The position numbers and the translations under genes are program-made. 64,000 bases of DNA, taken from NCBI GenBank assembly GCA_903926465.1, contig CAIYJE010000189.1, positions 62,001 to 126,000 of the forward strand, written 5' to 3'. The DNA comes from an uncultured Planctomycetales bacterium. Lineage in GTDB: Bacteria; Planctomycetota; Planctomycetia; Isosphaerales; Isosphaeraceae. The first letter of the stretch is position 1, and each line of letters starts with the position of its first letter. Under the pieces are notes generated by a model. That model ran no database searches. It worked only from the letters and a program-made list of their open reading frames with translations, and was not told the DNA's origin. Positions 28,204 to 36,219 of the stretch are shown piece by piece.

Positions 28204-28755
28204 ATGCGCTTCGTCCTGATCGACCGCATCCTTGATATTCAGCCTGGTAAGAGCATTGACGCCATCAAGAATCTCTCCCTTGCGGAAGAGTATCTCGCGG
28301 ACCATTTCCCAGGCTTCCCGGTCATGCCGGGGGTTCTGATGCTGGAAGCGCTTACTCAGACCGGCGCGTGGCTTATCCGCGACATGGAAGACTTTGCCCA
28401 CAGCGTGATCGTGCTGAAATCCGCCAAAACGATCAAGTACGGTAGTTTTGTGGAGCCAGGCCGGCAGCTTCAGTTACGTGTGGAACTGGTGGAACATGGT
28501 CCACATGAGACCGTGCTGAAGGGTCAGGGCTCGGTGGAAAATCAGGTGGTGGTCAAGGGGCGCATCACGCTTGCCCGCTGGAACCTCCGCGACAAGAATC
28601 CAGCGCTTCACCCCACCGACACCTCGATTGTTGAGCATCTCCGCGATCTCTACGCCACCCTGCGCAAGGGCTCGGTCGGCTCCAAGGCCATGGTCCGAAC
28701 CAGCCACGGTGAAGTTCATCCTGCGCTGGCGGCGATACCGGGATATCCTGCCTGA
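28204..28755 (+). CDS. FabZ-like 3-hydroxyacyl-ACP dehydratase (DH1)
   Basis: A 183-residue single hot-dog-fold protein, longer than E. coli FabZ (151) by a C-terminal tail. The active-site helix reads DHFPGFPVMPGVLMLEALTQTGA, holding the catalytic His and Glu at FabZ positions. It would remove water from 3-hydroxyacyl-ACP to give the trans-2-enoyl-ACP. It is the first gene of the cluster with an ACP, a second dehydratase, a ketosynthase-like partner and a ketosynthase, so it is probably specific to that product rather than housekeeping FabZ; this is inference. The tail (about residues 145-183) is of unknown role. Confidence 0.85.
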   Translation: MRFVLIDRILDIQPGKSIDAIKNLSLAEEYLADHFPGFPVMPGVLMLEALTQTGAWLIRDMEDFAHSVIVLKSAKTIKYGSFVEPGRQLQLRVELVEHGPHETVLKGQGSVENQVVVKGRITLARWNLRDKNPALHPTDTSIVEHLRDLYATLRKGSVGSKAMVRTSHGEVHPALAAIPGYPA

Positions 28756-29061
28756 TCGTTGGAAACCCAACTTTTCCTCAGAGTTTCAGCGGATGAACGT
28801 GGGATGACTGAAGGCTACGCACCCCACGGACCGATGATGTTGCAAGGATTGGGGGAAGAGGTCACAATCGGTAGAGTATTCGGGCAGAGACGTTTGGAAG
28901 GCGGTCACCACTGTTCTGCTCCAACATTCACCGAGGTTTGGCCACAGACTCGACAATCACCATTTGCCTTGGCACTGAAGATCCGCTGAACCCGGATTTG
29001 GCCAGGTCTTACCGTCCGCTCTCAGGGCGGGTCTGCGGCCTCCCTTACTTTCGAGGACGAT
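28756..29061 (+). other. Spacer between dehydratase 1 and ACP genes
   Basis: 306 bp with no convincing gene. A 61-codon frame starts at 28801 but has no Shine-Dalgarno support and no recognisable protein features. I see no strong hairpin. The gap is unusually long for a fatty-acid-type operon and may hold a separate promoter for the ACP gene. Confidence 0.5.
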
Positions 29062-29448
29062 ATGCCTACACAAGACCAGATTTTCGAGAAGGTCCAGTCA
29101 ACGCTCGTCGACGCGCTAGGTGTTGACGAAGAAGATGTCACTTCTGGTGCTGCTCTTTTCAAAGATCTGGGTGCCGAGTCGATCGATTTGCTCGATATCG
29201 TCTTCCGTCTCGAACGGAACTTCGGCATCAAGATCCCTCGCGGGGAACTGTTCCCTGAGAACGTGTCTGATCCCGATATGGTCGAGAACGGCATTCTGAC
29301 CCCCAAGGGGCTCAGCGAAATCAAGCAGCGGATGCCGTACGCAGATCTTTCGGAATTCGAAAAGCACCCCGAGGTTGAGAAGCTTCTCGATCTGTACACG
29401 GTGGATACGCTCGTACAGTACGTCGCAGGAAAACTCGGGTCCAACTGA
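29062..29448 (+). CDS. Acyl carrier protein with large insertion
   Basis: A 128-residue carrier protein, far longer than canonical ACP (about 78). The N-terminal half is textbook ACP, with the phosphopantetheine attachment Ser40 in DLGAESIDLLD. After the helix II segment (FRLERNFGIKIPRGELF) there is an insertion of roughly 40 residues (ENVSDPDMVENGILTPKGLSEI and onward) before the closing helix (LYTVDTLVQYVAGKL). GAGGACG just before the ATG is its ribosome site. Between two dehydratases and a ketosynthase pair, it is best read as the dedicated carrier of this locus. Activation would need a phosphopantetheinyl transferase encoded elsewhere. Confidence 0.9.
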   Translation: MPTQDQIFEKVQSTLVDALGVDEEDVTSGAALFKDLGAESIDLLDIVFRLERNFGIKIPRGELFPENVSDPDMVENGILTPKGLSEIKQRMPYADLSEFEKHPEVEKLLDLYTVDTLVQYVAGKLGSN

Positions 29449-29573
29449 ACCCGGCTTTGTTTGAGTTTTTCATGTAGGTCGGCAGCCTGAACGGCCCCTG
29501 AGCGGGGGGTCGTCTTGGGCGCCGATCTCTCCTTCCGGGCGATATTCGGTCGCCGCTCCAGGACCGTCTGCCC

Positions 29574-30125
29574 ATGCGTTGGATCTGGATCGATAAGTTT
29601 CTTGAGTTTCAAAGCGGCCAGTTCGCGCGTGCCGTGAAGAATTTGACGCTGGCAGAGGAACACCTTCATGACCACCTGCCTGGCTATCCCGTGATGCCAG
29701 CCAGTTTGATTATTGAAGGACTTGCTCAGACCGGTGGAATTTTGGTGGGTGAGGCTTCTGGCTTCACAGAGAAAGTCGTTCTCGCCAAAATCCCGCGGGC
29801 CGAGTTCCTTGGCGTTGCCTGCGCAGGTGACCAGTTGATTTATGAGGTGCGGCTTACCGACCTACGCTCTGAGGGGGCGGTGGTTGATGCTAAAGCATTC
29901 CTGAACGGCGAATTGCTCGCCGACCTGGAAATTGTTTTTGCCCACCTTGATAATACGCGCTCCAATCAGATTTTCGGCCCGAAGAATTTTGTTTTCACCC
30001 AGCAGTTACTGGGTGTGCTTGACCTGGCCAAAGCCCAGGAACGAGCACGCCTTGCTGAAGCGGATTCTGCTGCAGGGAACGGTCTTTCCCGTCCACTGCC
30101 GACCAGCGAAGGCGGTAGCAGTTGA
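29574..30125 (+). CDS. FabZ-like dehydratase, second copy (DH2)
   Basis: A 183-residue hot-dog protein, a divergent paralogue of DH1 with the same length and the same start style (MRWIWIDKFLEF against MRFVLIDRILDI). The active-site helix is DHLPGYPVMPASLIIEGLAQTGG: the catalytic His and Glu are kept, but the usual PG is PA. It could dehydrate a different chain length, act as an isomerase or form a heterodimer with DH1. The C-terminal tail (LGVLDLAKAQERARLAE onward) is helical, then Ser/Gly-rich. It follows the ACP by 125 bp. Confidence 0.82.
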   Translation: MRWIWIDKFLEFQSGQFARAVKNLTLAEEHLHDHLPGYPVMPASLIIEGLAQTGGILVGEASGFTEKVVLAKIPRAEFLGVACAGDQLIYEVRLTDLRSEGAVVDAKAFLNGELLADLEIVFAHLDNTRSNQIFGPKNFVFTQQLLGVLDLAKAQERARLAEADSAAGNGLSRPLPTSEGGSS

Positions 30126-30230
30126 ACGCTATCCGCTTACAGGCCGGTTCTGGGCCTGATTGCTGGACCACAGGGTACAAGTTGACTCTTTTGGATCGGT
30201 TTTCGCCCCGGTCGAGTTTTGAGTGGGTCC

Positions 30231-31559
30231 ATGGTTGAAAACGAACGTCGCGTCGTCATCACCGGTCTCGGCCTGCTCACTCCCCTGGGTATAGGCGCTG
30301 ATGCCTATGTACAAGGGTTACGCGAGGGCCTGGCAGGAATTCACGACCTGAGTGAATTTCCTGTCGATGGGCTTCCGTCGAAGGCGGCAGCCGTTGTTCC
30401 TCCCTTCGATATTCGGACCCTCGCGCAGCCAAATCACCGCAAGGCGATCGCGAAAAATCTCAAATACATGGCGCGGGATATTCAGCTTTCCGTGGGCGCC
30501 GCGGAAATGGCGATGGCCGACGCCGGCCTGACCGACGGAGGCGTGGACCCCAACCGGATCGGGCTCGATCTGGGAGCAGGCCTGATTTCGACCGACCTCG
30601 ACGAACTGGCCCCCGCCATCAATCATTCGCTCAAAGGTGATGGACCATTTGACTTTGCGGCGTGGGGACAGGAAGGAATTCCGAAGATCACCCCCATCTG
30701 GCTGCTGAAATATCTTCCGAATATGCTGGCTTGCCACATTTCGATTTTTTCAGACTGCCAGGGCCCTAGTAACTCGATTACCGAAGCCGATTCCGCCAGT
30801 ACTCTGGCCATGGGTGAATCCCTTCGCATTCTGCGTCGGGGTCGGGCCGACGTGATGATTACCGGTGGGGCAGATTCCAAAATTCATCCGCTCAGCCTGG
30901 TTCGCATGATGTTGCTCAACCAGCTCACACACTGGCAGGGGAACTCGTCCGAAGCCTGTCGGCCGTTCGATCGCGATCGTGATGGGTGGGTGCCCGGCGA
31001 AGGGGCTGGAATCATCATTTTCGAAGAACTGGCGCATGCCCAGAAACGGGGTGCCAAGATCTACGGTGAAGTTCTTGGCTTTGGAGCGGGAACCGACGCC
31101 AATCCGGATGGTGGGATTGATCCCAACGGACGTGGAATTGAAATCGCCATTCGAGCCGCGCTCCGAGACGCGAGGCTGAATCCAGATCAAATTGGCCACG
31201 TCAATGCGCAAGGCTCTGCTCAGGTTGCAACCGACCTGGCCGAGGCTCGTGCCCTGAACCGGATCTTTGGACCCCATGGTGTTCCTGTGACCGGCCTGAA
31301 GGGGTACCTCGGAAACACCGTTTCCGGTTCTGGTGCCATTGAAATGGCCGGTAGCCTGCTTGCGGTGAATGCCGGTTTCATTCCGCGCACCCGCAACTGC
31401 GATCATCCTGACAAGGCCCTCGAACTTGACATTGTGACCCAGCAAGACCGCAAATCGTCTAACCCTATTTTCATCAAATCAACGTTGACCCGTCACGGTC
31501 AGGCAGCAGCTCTGGTGATACGTGGATATCCCGGTGGTGTGGCTTCCGATGCGGTCTGA
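30231..31559 (+). CDS. Ketosynthase-like protein without catalytic residues (chain-length-factor-like)
   Basis: A 442-residue thiolase-fold protein aligned end to end with FabF/KAS II (VVITGLGLLTPLG; SRPFDRDRDGWVPGEGAG-type block). All three catalytic positions are changed: the nucleophile TAC is EAD with Asp187, the HGT histidine is Gln327 (VNAQGSA) and the GH histidine is Asn362 (YLGNTVSGSG). It cannot condense on its own. In type II polyketide synthases such a partner (KS-beta or chain-length factor) dimerises with an active KS and sets chain length. The active KS lies 18 bp downstream. The ATG at 30231 is the likely start; an earlier GTG is possible. Confidence 0.88.
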   Translation: MVENERRVVITGLGLLTPLGIGADAYVQGLREGLAGIHDLSEFPVDGLPSKAAAVVPPFDIRTLAQPNHRKAIAKNLKYMARDIQLSVGAAEMAMADAGLTDGGVDPNRIGLDLGAGLISTDLDELAPAINHSLKGDGPFDFAAWGQEGIPKITPIWLLKYLPNMLACHISIFSDCQGPSNSITEADSASTLAMGESLRILRRGRADVMITGGADSKIHPLSLVRMMLLNQLTHWQGNSSEACRPFDRDRDGWVPGEGAGIIIFEELAHAQKRGAKIYGEVLGFGAGTDANPDGGIDPNGRGIEIAIRAALRDARLNPDQIGHVNAQGSAQVATDLAEARALNRIFGPHGVPVTGLKGYLGNTVSGSGAIEMAGSLLAVNAGFIPRTRNCDHPDKALELDIVTQQDRKSSNPIFIKSTLTRHGQAAALVIRGYPGGVASDAV

Positions 31560-31577
31560 GCCAAGGAGTTCCCCGCA

Positions 31578-32867
31578 ATGAGGAGGCGCGTAGTTGTTAC
31601 TGGTATGGGGATGGTCACGCCTGTTGGTCGTGACATGGAATCCTCATGGAAGTCATTGCTGGCCGCAAAAAGCGGTGTGGGCTACATCTCACTGTTTGAT
31701 GCGCGAACCTTTCCGACCCGGATCGCCGCCGAGGCCCGTGGCTTCAACCTGGCCGATTACATTTCGGACGGCGCTCGCTGGGAAGAGTACAGCCGCAATA
31801 CCCAGTTTGCCCTGGCTGCAGGCCAGATGGCCATGGATCATTCTGGCCTACTGGAAATGAAGCACCTGGACCGGTCTCGATTCGGGATCTATCTGGGATC
31901 GGGCGAAGGGCAGCAAGACTTCTTCCGGTTCGTGAATCTGGTGCACCGCAGCAGCACACCGGATAACCAGGTTGATACGGCAAAGTTCGTTCGGGACGGA
32001 ATCACCTCTCTGAACATGATCAAGGAATCTGAGCAAGAGCCCGGCACGCCTGGCGGCCATCTGGCCAGCCATATTGGTGCAATGGGCCCCAACGCCAACT
32101 GCCTGACCGCTTGCGCGGCCAGCAGCCAGGCCATTGGCGAAGCCACCGAACTGATCCGTCATGGCGATGCCGACGTGATGATTTCCGGCGGCACCCACAG
32201 CATGATTCACCCGTTCGGAGTGACCGGTTTTAACTTGCTGACCGCCCTCTCCACCAGAAATGATGAGCCAGAACGGGCTAGCCGTCCGTTCGATCGAGAA
32301 CGAGATGGGTTCATCCTGGGTGAAGGGGCAGGGATGCTCGTGCTTGAGGAACTGGAGCACGCTCGCAAGCGGGGCGCCAAGATTCACGGCGAAATTCTAG
32401 GCTACGGCTCAACCGCCGATGCTTTCCGTTTAACAGACACGCACGAGGAAGGGCGGGGGGCCATCGCCGCCATCAAAGAAGCCCTGGCAGACGCCCAGAT
32501 CTCTGGCGATCAAATTGACTACATCAACGCTCACGGAACCAGCACCCAGGTCAACGATTCCGTGGAAACGCTGGCAATCAAGAAGGCGCTGGGCGCACAC
32601 GCTTACAAGGTGCCCGTCTCAAGCACCAAGAGCATGATGGGGCACCTGATTGCCGCGGCCGGAAGCGTGGAGGCGATCGTCTGCCTGCTGGCCATGCGTG
32701 ATTCGATCATGCCACCCACCATCAACCTGGAAAACCCGGACCCCGTTTGCGACCTCGACTATATTCCGCATCATGCGCGTCCTGGGAAAGTCGATATCGC
32801 GATGTCGAACAGCTTTGGGTTCGGTGGACAGAACATCACACTCATCCTGGGCCGCGTAACCGATTAA
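31578..32867 (+). CDS. Active beta-ketoacyl-ACP synthase (KAS II-like)
   Basis: A 429-residue condensing enzyme preceded by a perfect AAGGAG. The catalytic triad is complete: Cys179 in CLTACAASS, His319 in INAHGTST and His356 in MMGHLIAA. It would carry out decarboxylative Claisen condensation of malonyl-ACP with an acyl thioester. Tight spacing (18 bp) behind the catalytically dead paralogue argues for a heterodimer of KS-alpha/KS-beta type. It differs from ordinary FabF by an extended region around residues 115-160 (FRFVNLVHRSSTPDN and IKESEQEPGTPG). It may not replace the housekeeping FabF, which should be elsewhere. Confidence 0.92.
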   Translation: MRRRVVVTGMGMVTPVGRDMESSWKSLLAAKSGVGYISLFDARTFPTRIAAEARGFNLADYISDGARWEEYSRNTQFALAAGQMAMDHSGLLEMKHLDRSRFGIYLGSGEGQQDFFRFVNLVHRSSTPDNQVDTAKFVRDGITSLNMIKESEQEPGTPGGHLASHIGAMGPNANCLTACAASSQAIGEATELIRHGDADVMISGGTHSMIHPFGVTGFNLLTALSTRNDEPERASRPFDRERDGFILGEGAGMLVLEELEHARKRGAKIHGEILGYGSTADAFRLTDTHEEGRGAIAAIKEALADAQISGDQIDYINAHGTSTQVNDSVETLAIKKALGAHAYKVPVSSTKSMMGHLIAAAGSVEAIVCLLAMRDSIMPPTINLENPDPVCDLDYIPHHARPGKVDIAMSNSFGFGGQNITLILGRVTD

Positions 32868-33080
32868 TCCGGCAAGGCTCGCCTCCACGATCTGGATTCG
32901 GATCTCTCCAGTGGTTCGGTTGCGTGTTATGATCTTTGAGCGACTTTGTGTTTCTTTCACTAGAAACACTCCATTCGAATCACATTGGAATAGCGACAGT
33001 CCCGAACCCTGAGCCCTGGCAGCAAACCCTGGGCTCAAGGCGAGACGGCCGGAACGACGTCTTCGGAGCGACCCCACGTA

Positions 33081-34196
33081 ATGGCCTCCCTGACATTTTC
33101 GGACCTCCTGATCTGGTCTCTCTGGATCATTGCCGGTCTCGCAGCGTTCATTGCTGCCGGTTTCGGTATTTTCTGGGTTTACCTCTGGGTCAAATACGTA
33201 CCCAAGGTCGCCCGTATGTTCCAGCAACCCCCTATCTTTCGGCCCCAGGTGAGCCCGCCCGATCCCGAAGGGGAACCGGTGCGATTCCGGACCACTGACG
33301 GATTTGAACTCGCCGGCAGCTACCTACCGGCCACCACGGTGAATCGCGCTGGCGTGGTTGTGTTCTGCCACGAATTTTTGGGCGATCGCCATAGTGCGTA
33401 TGCCTACATTGGTCACCTGCGCTCCCTGGGCTTCGATCTCTTTTCCTTCGACTTCCGCAACCACGGAGAAAGTGCTGCGGAAGCAGGATTGATTCAACTG
33501 CAATGGCTCTCGGATCGAGAGTTGACCGACCTGCGAGCGGCGCTGGCCTACCTGCGTACCCGGCCAGACGCAGACCCCGCGGGCGTGGGGCTGTTTGGGG
33601 TAAGCCGGGGCGGCGCGGCTGCGTTATTCATTACCGCCCAAGAACCTAGCGTCTGGGGCGTGGCCACCGACGGAGCCTTCCCAACCCGCACCACAATGCT
33701 GGCTTACGTTCACAAATGGGCCCCCATCCTGGTTCAGCAGTGGTCCTTGAAGATCATGCCCAATTTTGTGTTCCGCTGGGTGGCATGGTCGGCACGGGTC
33801 CAGACCGAAAAAGAACTGAACCGGATTTTTCCGCGCCTTGAGAGCATGATTCCCCGGATTCCGCCTCGCCCCTGGCTAGCGATCCATGGCGCCAGAGATT
33901 CCTACATCGGCCCGGATATCGCCCGAGACCTGGTCCGTTGTGCCGGCCCCAAGGCCCCCATTGACCTCTGGCTAGTTCCCAAGGCCAAGCACAACCGGTG
34001 CCGTGAAATTGATCCTCAGGGTTATGAGCGCCGTGTCTCGGAATTCTTCTCCGCACACTCGCCACGTCGTCCTGAACCTGTTTTGGCTCCCAGCAGTCTG
34101 CCTGTTGAGTCCAAGAGCGGTGACCTTGTGGTGGTCGTTAACCACCCGTCCGACCCCGACCGGCTGCTAACCGCCGGTCGAGACGCTCACCAGTAA
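33081..34196 (+). CDS. Membrane-anchored alpha/beta hydrolase
   Basis: A 371-residue protein. An N-terminal transmembrane helix (LLIWSLWIIAGLAAFIAAGF, about residues 8-38) is followed by a soluble alpha/beta hydrolase fold. The nucleophile elbow is GVSRGGA, the strand leading into the fold reads VVFCHEFLGDRHS, and the probable acid and base lie in IHGARDSYIG and PKAKHNRC. This resembles membrane-tethered acylglycerol-lipase or thioesterase-like hydrolases. Lying between the ketosynthase pair and a GH3-type ligase, it may release or transfer the acyl product, but this is inferred from position alone. It starts 213 bp after the KS gene. Confidence 0.8.
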   Translation: MASLTFSDLLIWSLWIIAGLAAFIAAGFGIFWVYLWVKYVPKVARMFQQPPIFRPQVSPPDPEGEPVRFRTTDGFELAGSYLPATTVNRAGVVVFCHEFLGDRHSAYAYIGHLRSLGFDLFSFDFRNHGESAAEAGLIQLQWLSDRELTDLRAALAYLRTRPDADPAGVGLFGVSRGGAAALFITAQEPSVWGVATDGAFPTRTTMLAYVHKWAPILVQQWSLKIMPNFVFRWVAWSARVQTEKELNRIFPRLESMIPRIPPRPWLAIHGARDSYIGPDIARDLVRCAGPKAPIDLWLVPKAKHNRCREIDPQGYERRVSEFFSAHSPRRPEPVLAPSSLPVESKSGDLVVVVNHPSDPDRLLTAGRDAHQ

Positions 34197-34245
34197 ACGG
34201 CCGGCCGGAATCACATTCTTCCAGGGACGGAGCGATTTCCACGCC

Positions 34246-35949
34246 ATGTACTGGATGCTGTTGAAAGCGGCTGGCACGCCGGTTGCCAGAAAAGCGCGAG
34301 CACTTGCTGCGGAATTCAGAGCCCAAACACATAAGGCTGGCGAATTTCAAGCTTTGCGCTTACAGGAACTGATCGGCCGAAATGCCGACAGCCAGTTCGG
34401 GCGTGATCATCATTTTCACGAGATCAAGTCGACGGCCGACTTCCGACGTCGGGTCCCCATTCGCGGCTATGACGGGCATGAGCCTTACATTGCCAAGGTC
34501 AGGGCCGGCGATCTGAACGCCCTGTTCGGTCCCAAGACCGATGTGCTGATGTTCGCCATGACGTCTGGGACCACGGCCCAGCCCAAGACGATTCCGATTA
34601 CCCGAGAGGCGCTCAATAACTATCGGGAAGGCTGGAAGATCTGGGGAATCCAGGCGTTTGACGGCCACCCAGAGATGATGCGCAAAGGGCTCAAGCCAAT
34701 CCTGCAACTGGTGAGCAACTGGAAAGAACAGTACACGCCCGGCGGCATCCCTTGTGGAGCAATCACCGGATTGACGGCCGCCATGCAGAACCCCCTGATC
34801 CGGAGCAGCTACTGCATGCCACCGGTCACCATGGGGATCAAGGATATCGAGGCCAAATACTACACAGCGCTCCGGCTCTCAATTCACCGCCGAGTTGGAG
34901 CAATTATGGCCGCCAACCCTTCCACTCTGCTCGGAATTGTGAAGCTGATCGATCGGGAAAAGGAAACCCTGATTCGCGACCTCCGCAACGGCACCCTGGA
35001 CGAGCGATTCCAAATTCCGGCCGATGTGCGTCGAGCGCTCCACCGAAAGATCAAGAAGCAGCGGCCGGAAGTTGCCGGTCACCTCGAAGAGATTGTCCAG
35101 CGCACGGGTCGGTTGCTCCCCAAAGATTACTGGCCCAGCCTGGACTTTCTGGCGAATTGGACCGGCGGCACAATGGGTGCCTACCTCAAGCAATACCCAG
35201 AGCACTTCGGCAACCTACCGGTTCGAGATATCGGGCTCATCGCCTCTGAAGGGCGGTTCACTATCCCGATCCATAACGGTACGCCGGGAGGAGTGCTGGA
35301 TATTCGCCGGCACTACTTCGAGTTTATCCCAGAAGATCAGGCGCACCTGGAACAACCCGAGACAGTCGAGGCGGTCGACCTGATCGAGGGACGCAACTAT
35401 TTCATTCTGCCAACCACGGCCAGCGGACTCTACCGCTACCAGATTCACGATCTCGTACGCTGCACGGGCTTTGAAGGGCGTGCCCCCGTGCTTGAGTTCC
35501 TGAGCAAGGGGGCCCACATTTCCAGCCTGACCGGCGAGAAGCTCTCCGAGTTCCAGGTGGTTAGCGCAGTGAATGCGGCCGTGACCGGCCTGGGGCTGCC
35601 CGTGTCGTCTTACTTGTTATTGCCAAGCTGGGGTGACCCGCCGAACTACAGCCTGCTCATCGAATCGCGGGACCTGCCAAACTCAAATCCGGCATCCCTG
35701 GAACGTCTGTCCAGGTCCGTTGATTCCGAGTTACAACTGGCGAATCAGGAATACGAGAATAAACGGACAACCCTTCGGCTTGGACCAGTCGTTACACGCC
35801 TAATCACCGACGGATCGTGGGACGAATTCAAGAAGAGGCGGTTGGCGCGCAGTGGTGGTACCGCCGAACAATACAAAAAGCCATGTTTGTTACCCGATCT
35901 CCACGCACTTGCTGAATTTCGGCTGGTGGATGGGGTCGGAACATCGTGA
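34246..35949 (+). CDS. GH3-family acyl-adenylating enzyme
   Basis: A 567-residue protein of the GH3 auxin-responsive superfamily, which adenylates a carboxylic acid and couples it to an amine or similar nucleophile. The ATP-binding SGTT motif is in FAMTSGTTAQPKTIPIT near residue 106, and later conserved blocks include FWANWTGG-type (LANWTGGTMGAYL), IASEGRFTIPI, YRYQIHDLVRCTGF and SLTGEKLSEFQV. In plants these conjugate jasmonate or auxin to amino acids. Bacterial relatives often sit in lipid or secondary-metabolite loci, and the substrate is usually unknown. It begins 49 bp after the hydrolase, so it is probably in the same transcript and could tail the acyl product. Confidence 0.88.
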   Translation: MYWMLLKAAGTPVARKARALAAEFRAQTHKAGEFQALRLQELIGRNADSQFGRDHHFHEIKSTADFRRRVPIRGYDGHEPYIAKVRAGDLNALFGPKTDVLMFAMTSGTTAQPKTIPITREALNNYREGWKIWGIQAFDGHPEMMRKGLKPILQLVSNWKEQYTPGGIPCGAITGLTAAMQNPLIRSSYCMPPVTMGIKDIEAKYYTALRLSIHRRVGAIMAANPSTLLGIVKLIDREKETLIRDLRNGTLDERFQIPADVRRALHRKIKKQRPEVAGHLEEIVQRTGRLLPKDYWPSLDFLANWTGGTMGAYLKQYPEHFGNLPVRDIGLIASEGRFTIPIHNGTPGGVLDIRRHYFEFIPEDQAHLEQPETVEAVDLIEGRNYFILPTTASGLYRYQIHDLVRCTGFEGRAPVLEFLSKGAHISSLTGEKLSEFQVVSAVNAAVTGLGLPVSSYLLLPSWGDPPNYSLLIESRDLPNSNPASLERLSRSVDSELQLANQEYENKRTTLRLGPVVTRLITDGSWDEFKKRRLARSGGTAEQYKKPCLLPDLHALAEFRLVDGVGTS

Positions 35950-36219
35950 CCAGGTAACTCAAAGCGACTTTGTGGTGCTGGAGCGAGAGGATTCGCCCAC
36001 CATCTTGCGCTGATTCGGGTTGCTTGATCGCGGGCATTGTGTTAACCGAACAGCATGTCATTCGACGGATCGTTCCAGGGAAGGAAGGACCCGTGGCAAA
36101 AAGGCGCTCAACCGCCGCTTGCCGCCCCGACCTGCCCGGCCGCCCGACTGACAGTCTTTCACCTTTGGGTCATACCCGGGGGCTGGAAGACGAATGGATG
36201 CGAAGCGCAGCGGAGGACC

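Noticed and set aside
28801-28986. 61-codon frame between dehydratase 1 and the ACP gene
   Set aside because: No Shine-Dalgarno, no helical or domain character, and nothing to support it beyond the start codon.
36055-36219. N-terminal extension of the DUF1571 lipoprotein from 36055
   Set aside because: A GGAGG-type site precedes the ATG at 36220 and the lipoprotein signal begins there; the upstream frame has neither.
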